Positions 12,250 through 23,110 are shown, numbered from the stretch's first letter. The stretch: DNA of 64,000 nucleotides from Gerris lacustris (GCA_951217055.1 OX578284.1:27554187-27618186); one strand, 5' to 3'. Translations and numbers: made by a program. The notes: generated from the letters alone by a model not told the origin.

Positions 12250-13909
12250 AATTTAATCTATTGTTGTCTTAAACTCAGTTTGATACCTGTAAAGAAAATT
12301 AATGATTTCTATTGTTGTCTTGTCAACAAATGTAACACCTGTAATAGTCAGGGTGCCCATAGGCAAAAAAGTCAATTATACATACTCTTTCCAAACCATT
12401 TTGTATGGCTTGTTTAGGCCAAGTGTGACACCATTTTCCTTTGTGACTTTTTTTGGTTTTGGGGCGTTTTTCATTATTTGGGCCCTATAACTTTGACGCC
12501 CCAGACTGGAAAATCGAAAAAAGTTCTGCGTCAGACAATATATAAATGTTGAGTTATAGGGTTCAAAAAATGTATCTTGAGAAAATCAGCTGGTTATTAA
12601 TCATTAATTAATAATAATTAATATTAATTACTATTAATTATTATTAATTACTATCCAGCTGATTTTCTCAAGATACATTATTTGAACCCAATAACTCAAT
12701 ATTTTAATATTGTCTTACGCAGAACTTTTACCGATTTTCCAGTCTGAGGCGTCAAAGTTATAGGGCCCAAATAATGAAAAACGTCCCAAAACCAAAAAAA
12801 GTCACAGAGGAAAATAGTGTCAGACTTGGCCTAAGCAAGCCATACAAAAAGGTTTGGAAAGAGTATGTATAATTGACTTTTTTGCCTATGGGCACCCTGA
12901 CTATAAAGAAAATTATTGATTTTTATTATTCCCTATTTGTTAAATTTATCGTTCTCTTGCTAATAATTTTGACAACTGTGAGGAAAATTATTAATTTTTA
13001 TTAATTCCCTAATTGTATAATCTACTATTTACTTGTCAATAATTTTGACATCTATGAAGAAAATTATTGATTTTTATCAATTCCCTTTTTATTTAATCTA
13101 TTGTTCTCTTGTCAATCATTTTAAAACCTGTAAAGAAAATTGATGATTTATTGATCCCCTATTTGTTTATTCTATTGTTCTCTTGTCAATAAATTTGACA
13201 CCAGTAAAGAAAATTTTTAATTTTTATTATTCCCGATTTGAAGAAAATCATAATTTTTTATTAATTGCCTACTTGTAAAATCTATAGTTCTCTTGCCAAT
13301 AATTTTGACAACTGTGAAGAAAATTATCGATTTTCATAAATTCCCTATTTGCTTAATCCATTATTCTCTTGTCAATAATGTTGACAACTGAGAAGAAAAT
13401 TATTGATTTTTATCAATTCTCTATTTGTATAATCTATTGTTCACTTGTCAATAAATTTAACACCTGTAAGGAAAATGTTTAATTTTTATTAGTCCCTATT
13501 TAAAGAAAATCATAGTTTTTTATTAATTCCCTATTTTGTATAATCTATTGTTCTTTTGTCAATAATTTTGACAATGTGAAGAAAATTTCATATTATCGAT
13601 TTTTATTAATTCCCTATTTATTTAATGAAAAAAATTTATTTTTTCCCGATTTGATTAATCCATTGTTTTCGTCAAACATTTTGACAACTGGGAGGAAAAT
13701 GATTGATTTTTATTAATTCCCAATTTGAAAAATCTATTGTTCACTTATTAATCATTTTGACACCAGTAAAGAAAATTTTTAATTATTCACTATATGAAGG
13801 ATATCATTGCTTTTTTATGATTTCCCTATTTGTATAATTATAATCAATTGTTCTCTAGTCAATCATTTTGACAAATGTGAAGAAAATTATCGATTTTTAT
13901 TATTTCCCT
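12250..13909. repeat. 76-bp tandem repeat array, left part
   Basis: Units of about 76 bp share ATTCCCTATTTG, TCTATTGTTCTCTTGTCAAT, TTTTGACA and AAGAAAATTATTGATTTTTA (for example successive starts at 13004 and 13080). Roughly 14 diverged units, interrupted by the 559-bp element at 12345. The array continues after the gypsy nest at 23531, so it was one array before insertion. Confidence 0.85.
12345..12903. mobile_element. Foldback MITE with TAA target duplication
   Basis: Ends are TAGTCAGGGTGCCCATAG and its exact complement. The arms are about 250 bp each around an AT spacer (12600-12655). TAA flanks both sides (12342-12344, 12904-12906), and removing the element restores the satellite unit (CACCTGTAAAGAAAA). 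A 3-bp TWA duplication suits PIF/Harbinger, but no transposase is present. The ORF 12302-12490 is an artefact of one arm. Confidence 0.7.
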
Positions 13910-14118
13910 TGTTTGATCAGTTACTTGATCATTAAACATTAATTATATTGGTAATTAATAAAGAAAGCCAATTTCATTTTAAGACAAAAAACAACAATAC
14001 ACATTATTTATTATAACTGTCACATACATGTTTGTTTATTATATAAAGACAGCGTTTACATAATTTAAAAACAAAATAAAATAAAATATTAAATAAATTA
14101 AATATAACTTTCTCAACA
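13910..14118 (-). repeat. G1 3' LTR (209 bp)
   Basis: In + orientation it begins TGTTTGATCAG and ends TTTCTCAACA, so the minus-strand LTR runs TGTTGAGAAA...TGATCAAACA. A purine tract (AAGAAAGAAAGGA on the minus strand) abuts its inner edge as the polypurine tract. Confidence 0.9.
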
Positions 14119-14180
14119 TCCTTTCTTTCTTAATAAAAGAAAATTAAATATATAAACTAAGCTGAGAACAGAAACAAAGT

Positions 14181-14886
14181 TTAAGATTGATACCTACAAG
14201 GTTTTTTAATTTTAGACCGATCTCTCAAGTCATAACGTTTAGGAGGCTCTATACTTGTAGTAACAGGTGTAGATGGCTGAGAAGAGTGAGAGGTTGATCC
14301 AGATGCTTCACTCTGATTGACTGCAGCCGATGATGCAGCATCACTTTTCACTCTGATTAAATGCTCTCTAGTTCTTCTGTACGATGGACCTTCTTCAGAT
14401 TGAATCGTATGACCTAGGAGCATCCAAACATTTTTTTAATGTTACTTTTTTCCACTTGTTATTTTTCCTAAAGAGCACTTTATCCTTTTCTTTTACAGGT
14501 GTTAAGTTTCTAGCTGTTCTATTATACCAGTCACTTTGCTTACAATGCATTACATTCTGTTTAAGTTTAAGTTCTGAAGGTTTAACTACAGTTGGTTTCA
14601 GATGACCTTCAGTCTTAATCATATTATCTCTAAGCCTCCTACTCATAAGAATCTGTGCAGGAGACAAGTTCAGACCAGCAATAGGAGTGTTCCTATAATC
14701 TAACATCAACTCGTGTATACTACATTTTGTTAATTCTGATTTCTTTAACATCTTCTTAGTTGATTTAACAGCTGATTCTGCCTGCCCATTACTTCTTGGA
14801 AAGTTAGGGCTTGAAGTCACCAATACTATATCATGACGTTCCAAGTAATTTTTAAACTCTATACTGTTAAAGGGAACAGGGAACAT
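14181..14886 (-). pseudogene. G1 C-terminal integrase, two overlapping frames
   Basis: The frame at 14395-14886 carries FPRSNGQAESAVKSTKK with the third catalytic Glu, then the gypsy integrase C-terminal part (NTPIAGLNLSPAQILMSRRL). A further shift moves to the frame at 14181-14423 (QSEEGPSYRRTREHL and a Ser/Thr/Pro-rich tail ending at 14181). At least three frameshifts separate the pieces of pol. Confidence 0.85.
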
Positions 14887-14934
14887 TGTCGCTTATAATC
14901 TTCTCTGGGTATCCATGGTAAGAAAATATTACTT

Positions 14935-15951
14935 TTAATTTATTATTTCTTGAACAGATTTGTTTCTTATAGGCAATAGCTCAAGCCACTTTGAAGTGTA
15001 ATCTACAACTACTAGATAACTTTTATCATTATAATCTAGTATATCCATTCCAAGTTTTCTCCACGGTAATTCTGGTACGGAGTGATTAATCAAAGGCATC
15101 TTGCAGTTCTGAGGTCTTAATTGTTGGCATACTTCACAGTTTAGGATCATTTCTTTTATATCTTGTGACATACCAGGCCAGTACAAGGATTCTTTAATTT
15201 TGAGTTTAGTTCTAGTGATACCTTGGTGACCTTCATGGGCTGTTTTTAGAATAACTGACTGAAATGACAAAGGAATCACTAAACGATCTTCATAAAAAAT
15301 TAATTCATCGTAAATTGTTAAAAAATCTTTCAGGGCAAAAAATTTATTCTCTGCCGATGACAAGTAATTCTTATCTGGCCATCCATTCTTTAAATAATTC
15401 ATAATTTTGCTTAATACTTTATCTTCTTTAGTCATCTTTTTTAGTTCATTCAATCTATGTTCTGAAATAGGGAGTTTTCTTTTTACTTCATGTATTACAA
15501 AGTTTAGTTCTAAGTCTTCTTGGCCAGTAGTTTTTAATGCAGCTCGAGATAAAGCATCTGCTATTAGCATATCTTTACCCGGTAAGTAGGTTATTTTTAC
15601 GTCATATTTCATGATGCGTAAGTACATTCTTTGTAATCTACTTGGTATTTTACTAAATTCTTTATTTTGTATACATACCAACGGATTGTGATCAGTCTGT
15701 AGAATCACATGTCTACCATAAATAAAATAATGCCATTTCTCTAATGCGAAGACTATAGCCAAACATTCTTTTTCTATTATTGCATACCTTTTTTCAGTCG
15801 GAGTCAATGTTCTCGAGGCATAAGCCACTGGTTTTCCATCTTGTATCAGCACTGCCCCTAATCCTTCATTACAAGCATCCGTCTGAATATAAAATTGAGA
15901 TTTTTCATTACAATGAGATAAAGTTGGAGCTTGACTTATTAACGATTTCAA
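14935..15951 (-). CDS. G1 RNase H and N-terminal integrase (frameshifted fragment)
   Basis: RNase H motifs: QTDACNEGLGAVL at about 23-35, QTDHNPL at 85-91, IADALSR at 130-136. The integrase zinc site is H239, H242, C272, C275. The integrase core starts GMDILDY with the first catalytic Asp303. The frame stops at EIIN through a one-base shift; the shifted frame continues KLKVIFSYHGYPEKIISDN with the second catalytic Asp before another shift. The domain is therefore complete in sequence but not translatable. Confidence 0.88.
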   Translation of the reverse strand: MKSLISQAPTLSHCNEKSQFYIQTDACNEGLGAVLIQDGKPVAYASRTLTPTEKRYAIIEKECLAIVFALEKWHYFIYGRHVILQTDHNPLVCIQNKEFSKIPSRLQRMYLRIMKYDVKITYLPGKDMLIADALSRAALKTTGQEDLELNFVIHEVKRKLPISEHRLNELKKMTKEDKVLSKIMNYLKNGWPDKNYLSSAENKFFALKDFLTIYDELIFYEDRLVIPLSFQSVILKTAHEGHQGITRTKLKIKESLYWPGMSQDIKEMILNCEVCQQLRPQNCKMPLINHSVPELPWRKLGMDILDYNDKSYLVVVDYTSKWLELLPIRNKSVQEIIN

Positions 15952-16016
15952 CAGGTTAACAGCTTTATTATGTTCATCAGTCCATTTCCAATCTGATGAA
16001 TTTTTCGTAAGTTCCC

Positions 16017-18080
16017 TCAGTGGAGCTGATACCTGAGAGAGATTGGGTATGAATAACCCAAATATTTTACTATACCCAGTAATCTTAATAATTCCTTATT
16101 ATTTTCGGGGTTTTTCATTTTTACAATAGCCTCAGTCCGTTGAGGATCGACTTGAACCCCTTCTTTAGAGACTATATGCCCAAGTAGTTTTACTTTTTTA
16201 CATTTATATTGAAATTTGGATGGATTGAAAGTTATACCGTTATCTTTGGCTTTTTTCAATACGGCCGTCACTGTAGCTTCATGATCTTCTTCAGAAGTCA
16301 CTATAAAAATATCATCAATATATATCTTTACTCCTTTTATATCACTAAAGGTTTCCATATTCTTCTTTTGAAAAGCTTCACTAGCTATTTTGATCCCATA
16401 AGGCAATCTTAAATAGTGAAATTTCCCAAACGGAGTGCTAAAAGATAACATTTTTGACGTTTCATCATCTAATACTACTTGATGAAAACTTTCTTTCATA
16501 TCTAATAAAGTACAACACGATGTACCATCTAAATCACTTAATATTTCATCTTGAGTAGGAATATGATACTTATCTTGTACAATAAACTCATTAAGATACC
16601 TTGGATCTAAACATATTCTTAAATTTTTATCTGGTTTTTCAGCTATAACCAATGGATGAGACCAATCAGTCGGGACATTCATAGGTTTAATAACTTTTTC
16701 TTTAAGTAGCCTATCTAAGGATTCTTTAACTCTTGGCAATAAGGATTTTGGAATTTTTCTTTCAGGAAATATTCGTGGCACAGTATTTTCTTTTAGTTTA
16801 ATATGGTACGGCTGACCAGGGAATTTACCAATACCTTCAAAAACCGGTTTAAACTTTCTTATAAGATCTTCTTTAGTTTGAATTTTACCTTGTTGAACCG
16901 TGTCTATTCTTTTAATTAAGTCAAATTTAATGCTTGATGTTAAACCTAAAATAGGTTTAGACGGAACATCCATTATTGTATATTGTACACTAAAATATTT
17001 TCCTCTTATCAAAGTTTTAAGGCTTATTTTTCCTAAAGATTTTAATTTATGATTACCGAAGGCAACAATATTGTCATTTGTAGACCTCATCGTTGGTATC
17101 TTACCGTTAAATATATTTTTTAGTATTTTTAAAGGAATAATATTTATGTCTGCTCCGGAATCAATTTTAAATCTAATCGGAGTATCAGTTATCCAAGCTG
17201 TTTGTACCCAATGTTTCTTTACCTCGTGATTACAAACTTCATTTATATGTAACTTCTCTTCAGTATCAGAACTCACATCCGATCCAGAATTTATCTTCTC
17301 TATACTATAATTCTTTTTATATGTTCTATTATTCTTTTGATTTTTTCGTGAACACACTATTGAAAAATGATTTTTAAAACCACAGAATGAGCAAGTTTTC
17401 CCATAGGCAGGACATTGAGCTCTCACATGTTCCTGACCACATTTAAAACATTTATAAGAATTATTACTAGCACGAGGGTATGAGTTAGATTTGCTAGGTG
17501 GACCTCTAATTAAGTCTACTTCCAGATTATTGACAGGACCATCTTCTTTATTTTTCATCTCATGTAATTGGTTCTTAACAACTTCATGATTTAGGAAAGT
17601 TTTGAATGCTTTTTCTAAAGTTAAATCTTCTTCTGATGATAGTTTACTTCTCAAAGCATCGTCATTAGTTTCTATAACGATTTTATCACGGACCATATTG
17701 TCCATTTCTTTGAATTCGCAAGATTCGGCTAAATTTTTTAATGCCGTAATAAACTGAGTAGCATTTTGATTACATTCTTGTTTATATTTGTAAAACTTAA
17801 ATCTTTCAAAAACTACATTCTTTTTAGGTTCAAAATGTGCATCAAAATGTTTTACAACACTGTCAAATGTTTCTTTATCATCTTTGAAAGTTTTATAGAT
17901 AGCTAAGGATTCTTTACCCATTAAATTTAACAATGTCGCAACCTTTACTGTTTTGTCATCTTTGTTCAATTTAGACGCTATCATATAAATATAAAACTCA
18001 TCATACCAATTTCTCCATTCTTTAGCCATATTACTGCTGCTAAAATTAACACAATTCGGAGTTCTGATGTCTCTAGACAT
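16017..18080 (-). CDS. G1 Gag-protease-RT polyprotein (687 codons)
   Basis: Residues 1-200 are Gag-like. Two zinc knuckles lie at 211-243 (CFKCGQEHVRAQC and CSFCGFKNHFSIVC). The aspartic protease motif FKIDSGADI has DSGA at 307-310. RT spans about 440-660 with LDMKESF at 525-531 and YIDD at 587-590. The frame is lost just after the RT (KELLRLLGIVKYLG), where RNase H should follow. The RNase H/integrase continues at 15951 in another frame, so a frameshift near 15960-16060 has broken pol. It reads as one Gag-Pol frame with no Gag stop. Retrotransposon function only, with no host role implied. Confidence 0.9.
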   Translation of the reverse strand: MSRDIRTPNCVNFSSSNMAKEWRNWYDEFYIYMIASKLNKDDKTVKVATLLNLMGKESLAIYKTFKDDKETFDSVVKHFDAHFEPKKNVVFERFKFYKYKQECNQNATQFITALKNLAESCEFKEMDNMVRDKIVIETNDDALRSKLSSEEDLTLEKAFKTFLNHEVVKNQLHEMKNKEDGPVNNLEVDLIRGPPSKSNSYPRASNNSYKCFKCGQEHVRAQCPAYGKTCSFCGFKNHFSIVCSRKNQKNNRTYKKNYSIEKINSGSDVSSDTEEKLHINEVCNHEVKKHWVQTAWITDTPIRFKIDSGADINIIPLKILKNIFNGKIPTMRSTNDNIVAFGNHKLKSLGKISLKTLIRGKYFSVQYTIMDVPSKPILGLTSSIKFDLIKRIDTVQQGKIQTKEDLIRKFKPVFEGIGKFPGQPYHIKLKENTVPRIFPERKIPKSLLPRVKESLDRLLKEKVIKPMNVPTDWSHPLVIAEKPDKNLRICLDPRYLNEFIVQDKYHIPTQDEILSDLDGTSCCTLLDMKESFHQVVLDDETSKMLSFSTPFGKFHYLRLPYGIKIASEAFQKKNMETFSDIKGVKIYIDDIFIVTSEEDHEATVTAVLKKAKDNGITFNPSKFQYKCKKVKLLGHIVSKEGVQVDPQRTEAIVKMKNPENNKELLRLLGIVKYLGYSYPISLRYQLH

Positions 18081-18180
18081 TGTTATTTATTTTATTTCGA
18101 TAAATAATACTTAGAAAGAAAAACAAAACATCATACCAAATAAATCTTGTTGTGGGATGAACTATTATATCTTATTTACA

Positions 18181-18190
18181 CCTGACACCA
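18181..18190 (-). other. G1 primer-binding site, tRNA-Leu type
   Basis: The minus strand reads TGGTGTCAGG directly after the 5' LTR. This is complementary to the CCTGACACCA 3' end of an insect-type tRNA-Leu. Confidence 0.75.
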
Positions 18191-18286
18191 TGTTTGATCA
18201 GTTACTTGATCATTAAACATTAATTATATTGGTAATTAATAAAGAAAGCCAATTTCATTTTAAGACAAAAAACAACAATACACATT
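18191..18286 (-). repeat. G1 5' LTR, inner part (split by G2)
   Basis: Near-identical to 13910-14005 of the 3' LTR. It stops at ACATT, the target duplicated by G2. The remainder lies at 23264-23530. Confidence 0.9.
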
Positions 18287-18434
18287 TGATAAATCTTTAC
18301 TTATAAGAATAAGTTAGATAAAATTAACACTTAAATCACATTTTAATTAATCACTGAATTATATACAAAACAAGCAATTGACAGTTGGTTGTCAATATAA
18401 ATATAAACAAGTAAACATAAACAAATACATATTA
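18287..18434 (-). repeat. G2 3' LTR (148 bp)
   Basis: Runs TGATAAATCT...ACATATTA on the + strand and matches the other LTR base for base as far as I compared. The minus-strand purine tract CAGGGGGGAGAGA abuts it. The pol stop codon overlaps the LTR edge. Confidence 0.88.
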
Positions 18435-20099
18435 TCTCTCCCCCCTGAATTGGGTCCCCAATATCTGGTTTATATGTCTTCTATAAACTTGTCCATCGTC
18501 CAATATTACTTCATAGTGTAGCTGTCCTAATTTCTTAATAACTTTGCCAAAACTCCATCGAACATTAGGACTCCTGTAATTCCTCACTTGTACTCTTTCC
18601 CCCTCTTTAAATTGGCGTTTCTCCTGAACCCTTTGTTTTCCGCTTGGGGGTGTTGATGGTACCATGAGGTCTAATCTGGTTCTGATATTTCTGTTAAACA
18701 TTAAGTTGTAAGCACTATCTCCGGTAGAGTTAGGAGCCTTTCTGATTTGCATCAATAGTCGGCATAGTTTTAAATTTATGTCTCCTCCTTCCTCTGCCAT
18801 CGCTTTTAAATTCTTCTTAATTGTTTGGACAAATCTCTCAGCCTGTCCGTTGGTAGCTGGATGGTATGGGGCCGTAGTTTTGTGTAGTATTCCATTATTT
18901 TTAAGAAAGGATTGAAATTTGTAAGACGTAAATTGCGGTCCGTTGTCAGAAACGAGTGTGGTTGGGAGTCCAAAGGTAGTGAATAGCATTCTAAGTTTAC
19001 TTATGCACCAGTCTGAAGTGGTACTTTTGGTAGAAATCACTTCCACCCACTTGGAAAAGGCATCCACAATGATAAAGTAGTAGTAACCCAGCATAGGTCC
19101 AGCAAAATCAACATGGATCCTTTGCCATGGTTTATCCGGCCTTTCCCAAATGTGTGTTGATATTTTAGCAGGTTCATTTTGTTTCAGGCAGCATCTCTTA
19201 CATGATTTCACCATATCTTCTATATCCTTATCCATGTTCAACCAGTAACAGTAGCTTCGTCCAACCAGTTTCATTTTTACAATACCTAAGTGTCCAACAT
19301 GAAGCTCTTCAAGTACTTCTTTCTGTAACTTTGCAGGTATCACTACTCTACTTCCCTTAAACAGACAACCTTCTTGTAACGAGAATTCATAGTCATTTAA
19401 CCCTACGGGTTTTAAACTTCTTCCTTCCTTCAATGCTTCCACTATAGGTTTTAAAGTACTGTCCGTCGCCGTTTCTTTCTCTATTCTTTCTTTATCTACA
19501 GGTAATGTCTCTATCTGTTTCATACAAAATATTGTAGGGTCGTCTTTGTAGTTATCTTTGCTTTGTTCTGTCGGAAATCTTGATAGAAAGTCGGCGTTAC
19601 TATGTTCTGAAGTTTTTCTGAATTCGATAGTGTAGTCAAAACCGGATAAAAAATTTGCGTAATTAAACAGTCGAGTTGCCGTCATATTAGGTAGAGGTTT
19701 GGTTGGATTAAAAATTGACACCAGTGGTTTATGGTCTGTTATAAGTGTGAATTTTCTTCCATAACAGTAGGGAAAAAATTTCTTTAGTCCCCAGTAAATT
19801 CCTGTAGCCTCTTTATCTATTTGGCTATAAAGTTGTTCAGTCTTAGTCAAAGTTCGTGAAGCAAAAGCAATGGGTCTGTCGGTTCCATCTTTTAATCTAT
19901 GAGATAATACCGCCCCCACTCCTACAGGGGAGGCATCTGTAGCCAATGTTAACGGTAGTTCTGGGTTGAAATGAGTCGATGTTTTGTCGCTAGAAATTTC
20001 TTCTTTTACCTTTATAAAACTATTTTCACATTTTTGACTCCATTTGAAGGACGCACTTTTCTTGAGAAGGTTATTTAAAGGATTTAAAATAGTGGCCAA
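18432..20099 (-). CDS. G2 RNase H and integrase (555 codons)
   Basis: RNase H: TDASPVGVGAVL (D55), TDHKPL (D122), SNADFLSR (D170). Integrase zinc site H267, H270, C300, C303. DDE triad D331 (HVDFAG), D385 (SDNGPQF), E421 (NGQAERF) with 35 residues between the last two. A C-terminal VQVRNYRSP...YEVILDDG chromo/GPF-like tail follows. This half is intact. It is separated from its RT only by the foldback insert at 20147-20726. Confidence 0.92.
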   Translation of the reverse strand: MATILNPLNNLLKKSASFKWSQKCENSFIKVKEEISSDKTSTHFNPELPLTLATDASPVGVGAVLSHRLKDGTDRPIAFASRTLTKTEQLYSQIDKEATGIYWGLKKFFPYCYGRKFTLITDHKPLVSIFNPTKPLPNMTATRLFNYANFLSGFDYTIEFRKTSEHSNADFLSRFPTEQSKDNYKDDPTIFCMKQIETLPVDKERIEKETATDSTLKPIVEALKEGRSLKPVGLNDYEFSLQEGCLFKGSRVVIPAKLQKEVLEELHVGHLGIVKMKLVGRSYCYWLNMDKDIEDMVKSCKRCCLKQNEPAKISTHIWERPDKPWQRIHVDFAGPMLGYYYFIIVDAFSKWVEVISTKSTTSDWCISKLRMLFTTFGLPTTLVSDNGPQFTSYKFQSFLKNNGILHKTTAPYHPATNGQAERFVQTIKKNLKAMAEEGGDINLKLCRLLMQIRKAPNSTGDSAYNLMFNRNIRTRLDLMVPSTPPSGKQRVQEKRQFKEGERVQVRNYRSPNVRWSFGKVIKKLGQLHYEVILDDGQVYRRHINQILGTQFRGER

Positions 20100-20146
20100 A
20101 TTTTGAATAAATCTATTGTAATAATTAATAAGTCCTAAAAATGATT

Positions 20147-20726
20147 AGTCCACAGGCCACCATAAGAAGTGAGTCGCTGATTGATAAAGTTTTCTTACCT
20201 TATGGAATCGCTTATTTATGCCCTGTCCACCGATGAATTGGGTATATGGCAACTGGGCGCTGGGCCATTTCTTTTTTGTTGACATGCCAAACTTGCCCTT
20301 CTGCGGGAACATGGAAAAGAGATAGATAAAGTTTTGATTTTCACAGGATCGTTTAATTAAATTATTTAAAAAAAAGTGGTAAAGGTGGCCACCAATACGA
20401 GTGGGCCGTTTTCTTTTCAACGTCCTCGCAGAGCGACATGTTTGGGATGGTGGACACCCCAAACGGCCCACTCTGATCGGTGGCCACCTTTACCACTGTT
20501 TTTGAAATAATTTAATTAAACGATCCTGTGAAAATCAAAACTTTATCTATCTCTTTTCCATGTTTCCGCAGGAGGGCAAGTTTGGCATGTCAAAAAAAAA
20601 AGAAATGGCCCAACGCCCAGTTGCCATATACCCAATTCATCGGTGGACACGGCATAAATAAGCGATTCCATAAGGTAAGAAAACTTTATCAATCAGCGAC
20701 TCACTTCTTATGGTGGCTTGTGGACT
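20147..20726. mobile_element. 580-bp foldback element in the G2 RT
   Basis: Termini AGTCCACAGGCCACCATAAG and the near-exact complement, with arms of more than 200 bp folding around a GC-richer core that itself folds (GTGGTAAAGGTGGCCACC). Flanked by ATT on both sides (20144-20146, 20727-20729). Deleting element and one ATT restores the reading frame SELK-SFLGLINYY. Open frames in both arms (20145-20471 and 20528-20700) mirror each other and are not genes. Confidence 0.82.
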
Positions 20727-21819
20727 ATTTTAATTCGGATACGTTCTCAGGTCTCTTGGCTTTTATTAGGGCTTCAACTTTATCCTGGCAAGTATGTAGC
20801 CCATTTTCATCAATGATATGTCCTAAATATTTTATACTTTTCTTTAAAAATGTACATTTTTCCTTGTTTAATTTTAAATTAAATTGTCTCAGTCTGTCCA
20901 GAACTTTAGTCAGTCGCTGCATTGTTTCTTCAATCGTTTTTCCTTGTATTATTATGTCGTCAAAGAAACTAGCTACACCTTCCAGTCCATGTAACAACTT
21001 ATCCATAAACCTGTTCCATATGGCTGGAGCAACTTTAACTCCAAACATTAATCTGTTGACCTTATATAATCCTCGGTGAGTACTTAAAGTTTGAATAAGT
21101 GAGCTTTCGTCATCCATAAGTAAGTGTAAATAGGCGTTGCTTAGGTCAAGAGTACAGAAAAATTTTCCTCCATTCATCTTAGCGAATATTTCTTCTATCA
21201 AAGGGATAGGGTATTGTTCATCTTTTATATGTTTGTTGACAGTCGTTTTGTAGTCGGCACAGATTCGAATGTTTCCGTTAGGTTTGACCACTGGTACAAT
21301 AGGTATCCCCCAATCAGATTGTTCTACTTTTGTTATAATGCCTAAATTTTCAAGTCTTACTAATTCTGCTTCTACTTTTGGTTTTATAGCAAATGGTACC
21401 TGTCGCGCTTTCAAAAAAATTGGTCTTGTTTCTTCTTTTAAGTAAAGGTGTCCTGTCATATTTGGTATAACTCCAATTTCATCTTTAGAAAATACATCTT
21501 TGTACGTTTCTATTACATTATTAAGTTCTAAAGTAGATTCTTCCTTCACAGCTTTTATCTCTGCCCAATCAAGCCTAACTTCGCGCATCCATTCTCTTCC
21601 AAAAATGGGGTCCACGTTCTGTTTTATTAAGTAAAGTTTTCCAACAAAATCTTGATTTTTATACGTACCTTTTACATAAACTACTCCTTCTGGCCTTATT
21701 ATCTCTCCCGTATATGTCTTTAGCTGCACTCGTGTTTCATGGATTTTCTTTTTTCTTTTAAGTTTTTCAAAGTCTAGTAACGACATTGTACTTAAGGCTG
21801 CACCCGTGTCTAGTTCCAT
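20725..21819 (-). CDS. G2 protease and reverse transcriptase
   Basis: Protease motif ELDTGAALS (DTGA at 4-7; the true domain begins further upstream in the same frame, before the first Met). RT palm: CTLDLSNAYLHL at 222-233, RLMFGVKVAPAIW at 256-268, catalytic FFDD at 285-288, KYLGHIIDENGL near 335. The frame ends SELK at the insertion point of the foldback element. SFLGLINYYNRF, the natural continuation, lies beyond it at about 20100-20143. Confidence 0.9.
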   Translation of the reverse strand: MELDTGAALSTMSLLDFEKLKRKKKIHETRVQLKTYTGEIIRPEGVVYVKGTYKNQDFVGKLYLIKQNVDPIFGREWMREVRLDWAEIKAVKEESTLELNNVIETYKDVFSKDEIGVIPNMTGHLYLKEETRPIFLKARQVPFAIKPKVEAELVRLENLGIITKVEQSDWGIPIVPVVKPNGNIRICADYKTTVNKHIKDEQYPIPLIEEIFAKMNGGKFFCTLDLSNAYLHLLMDDESSLIQTLSTHRGLYKVNRLMFGVKVAPAIWNRFMDKLLHGLEGVASFFDDIIIQGKTIEETMQRLTKVLDRLRQFNLKLNKEKCTFLKKSIKYLGHIIDENGLHTCQDKVEALIKAKRPENVSELK

Positions 21820-21961
21820 ATTAATCTTCTTTCCATCAATTTTTAGGCTAATATTAAACTTATCTGAACTTCGCTTATTAGATACAAGATTAATTTCATA
21901 TGGTTCACCCTCGTCCGAGCTTTCTTGTTCTGTACCAATCTGTTTTGTATCTCGGGATTTT

Positions 21962-22264
21962 CTACTTTTTTTCTAGACATACTTTGCTTATGTGCCCGAT
22001 TTTAGAGCAAAAATCACACCTGGTTTTAGAAAACCTGCACTTGTTCGCTCTATGTTCCTTTTCACCACATCGGAAACATCGTCCCTTAAGTGATTCGAAA
22101 TTTAGTTGTTCTCTTCCATTTTTCTGAGGTGTGACTGCCCTATTATTGTTCCTTTTCATCTGATGTACTTTTGTATCCTTTTGGCAATGTTCTGTAAAAT
22201 CCGGATTCTCCGATTTGGCTAGTTCTATTGTAGTTGCTATATTCACAGCTTCTTGAAATGTCAA
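21962..22264 (-). CDS. G2 Gag C terminus with two zinc knuckles
   Basis: Contains CFRCGEKEHRANKC and CDFCSKIGHISKVC, both CX2CX4HX4C. Its start overlaps the Gag frame by about 120 bases in a different register, and the N-terminal part of this frame duplicates coding of Gag residues, so the junction is a frameshift. Confidence 0.78.
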   Translation of the reverse strand: MTFQEAVNIATTIELAKSENPDFTEHCQKDTKVHQMKRNNNRAVTPQKNGREQLNFESLKGRCFRCGEKEHRANKCRFSKTRCDFCSKIGHISKVCLEKK

Positions 22265-23093
22265 CGAATTCTTTTCCTGTAGCCTGTAGTAACTTAACTC
22301 TAATCTCCGGATCTCTTACTCCTCTTACAAATTGTAATCGTAAAAATAAGTCTGCATTTGACTTGCCACACTCACATTTAAATTCGCATTTAGCTACTCC
22401 TTTCTTAAGTTCTCTTACGTATTCCGCTATCGGCTCGTGATCTTTTTGAACCCTAGATATAAATTTATGTTGAATGGCCCATACACTGGGTTGTGGATCA
22501 TAGTAATCTTTCATTATTTTAATTAATTCGTCATAACTTTTATTACTTGGTTCTTCGGGAGCACATAAATCATTCAATTTGTCATGTACGAGCGGTGTTA
22601 ATGCATTGATTAGTAAATAAACTTTAGTTTGAACATCATATGTTCTCCTTAGTGCAGTATATATCTCAAACCTTTTAATAAAATTCGCAAATGATTCTTC
22701 TTGTTGGTATGGTGCAAAATTAACATTAGATGTGATCGTAGTGGTACTCACAGCACCAGGTTCCTCTTTTTGCCTGTTAAGCTTTGATTTTAACGTGTCC
22801 ATTAGCATTTCAATTTCGATATAATCATCTTCCATTTTATTTCTATATTCTCTTTCTGTTGACATAGCGCTCTCCTCAGTTAAGTCATCAATAGAGTCCT
22901 GTACTTTATCATATTTGTTCCAGTACTCTTTTAATTTGTTCAATCTAATCTCTAACTCCCCTAGGTGCCATGTTAACTTTGTATCTAGTTTTGTTTTTAG
23001 TCTAGTAATTTGTGCCTTAATAGTAGCTCTGTTCTTTTTAAACTTACGTATTTTTTGTTCCATGTTGGTAGCTGTAACTTGTCCATCAACCAT
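22143..23093 (-). CDS. G2 Gag (316 codons)
   Basis: Starts 18 bases inside the element from the 5' LTR edge. An N-terminal coiled coil (about residues 8-125: KKNRATIKAQITRLKTKL) leads to a retrotransposon Gag capsid region (SFANFIKRFEIYTALRR to YVRELKKGVAKCEF). The zinc knuckles are not in this frame but in the overlapping one at 21962-22264, so either a programmed or a degenerative shift separates them. Confidence 0.8.
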   Translation of the reverse strand: MVDGQVTATNMEQKIRKFKKNRATIKAQITRLKTKLDTKLTWHLGELEIRLNKLKEYWNKYDKVQDSIDDLTEESAMSTEREYRNKMEDDYIEIEMLMDTLKSKLNRQKEEPGAVSTTTITSNVNFAPYQQEESFANFIKRFEIYTALRRTYDVQTKVYLLINALTPLVHDKLNDLCAPEEPSNKSYDELIKIMKDYYDPQPSVWAIQHKFISRVQKDHEPIAEYVRELKKGVAKCEFKCECGKSNADLFLRLQFVRGVRDPEIRVKLLQATGKEFVDISRSCEYSNYNRTSQIGESGFYRTLPKGYKSTSDEKEQ

Positions 23094-23110
23094 TTTTACT
23101 TCGTCGCCAC

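Noticed and set aside
20145..20720. Two similar 100-aa frames sharing the YTQFIGG string as a duplicated gene
   Set aside because: They are the two complementary arms of a foldback element; the likeness follows from the inverted repeat.
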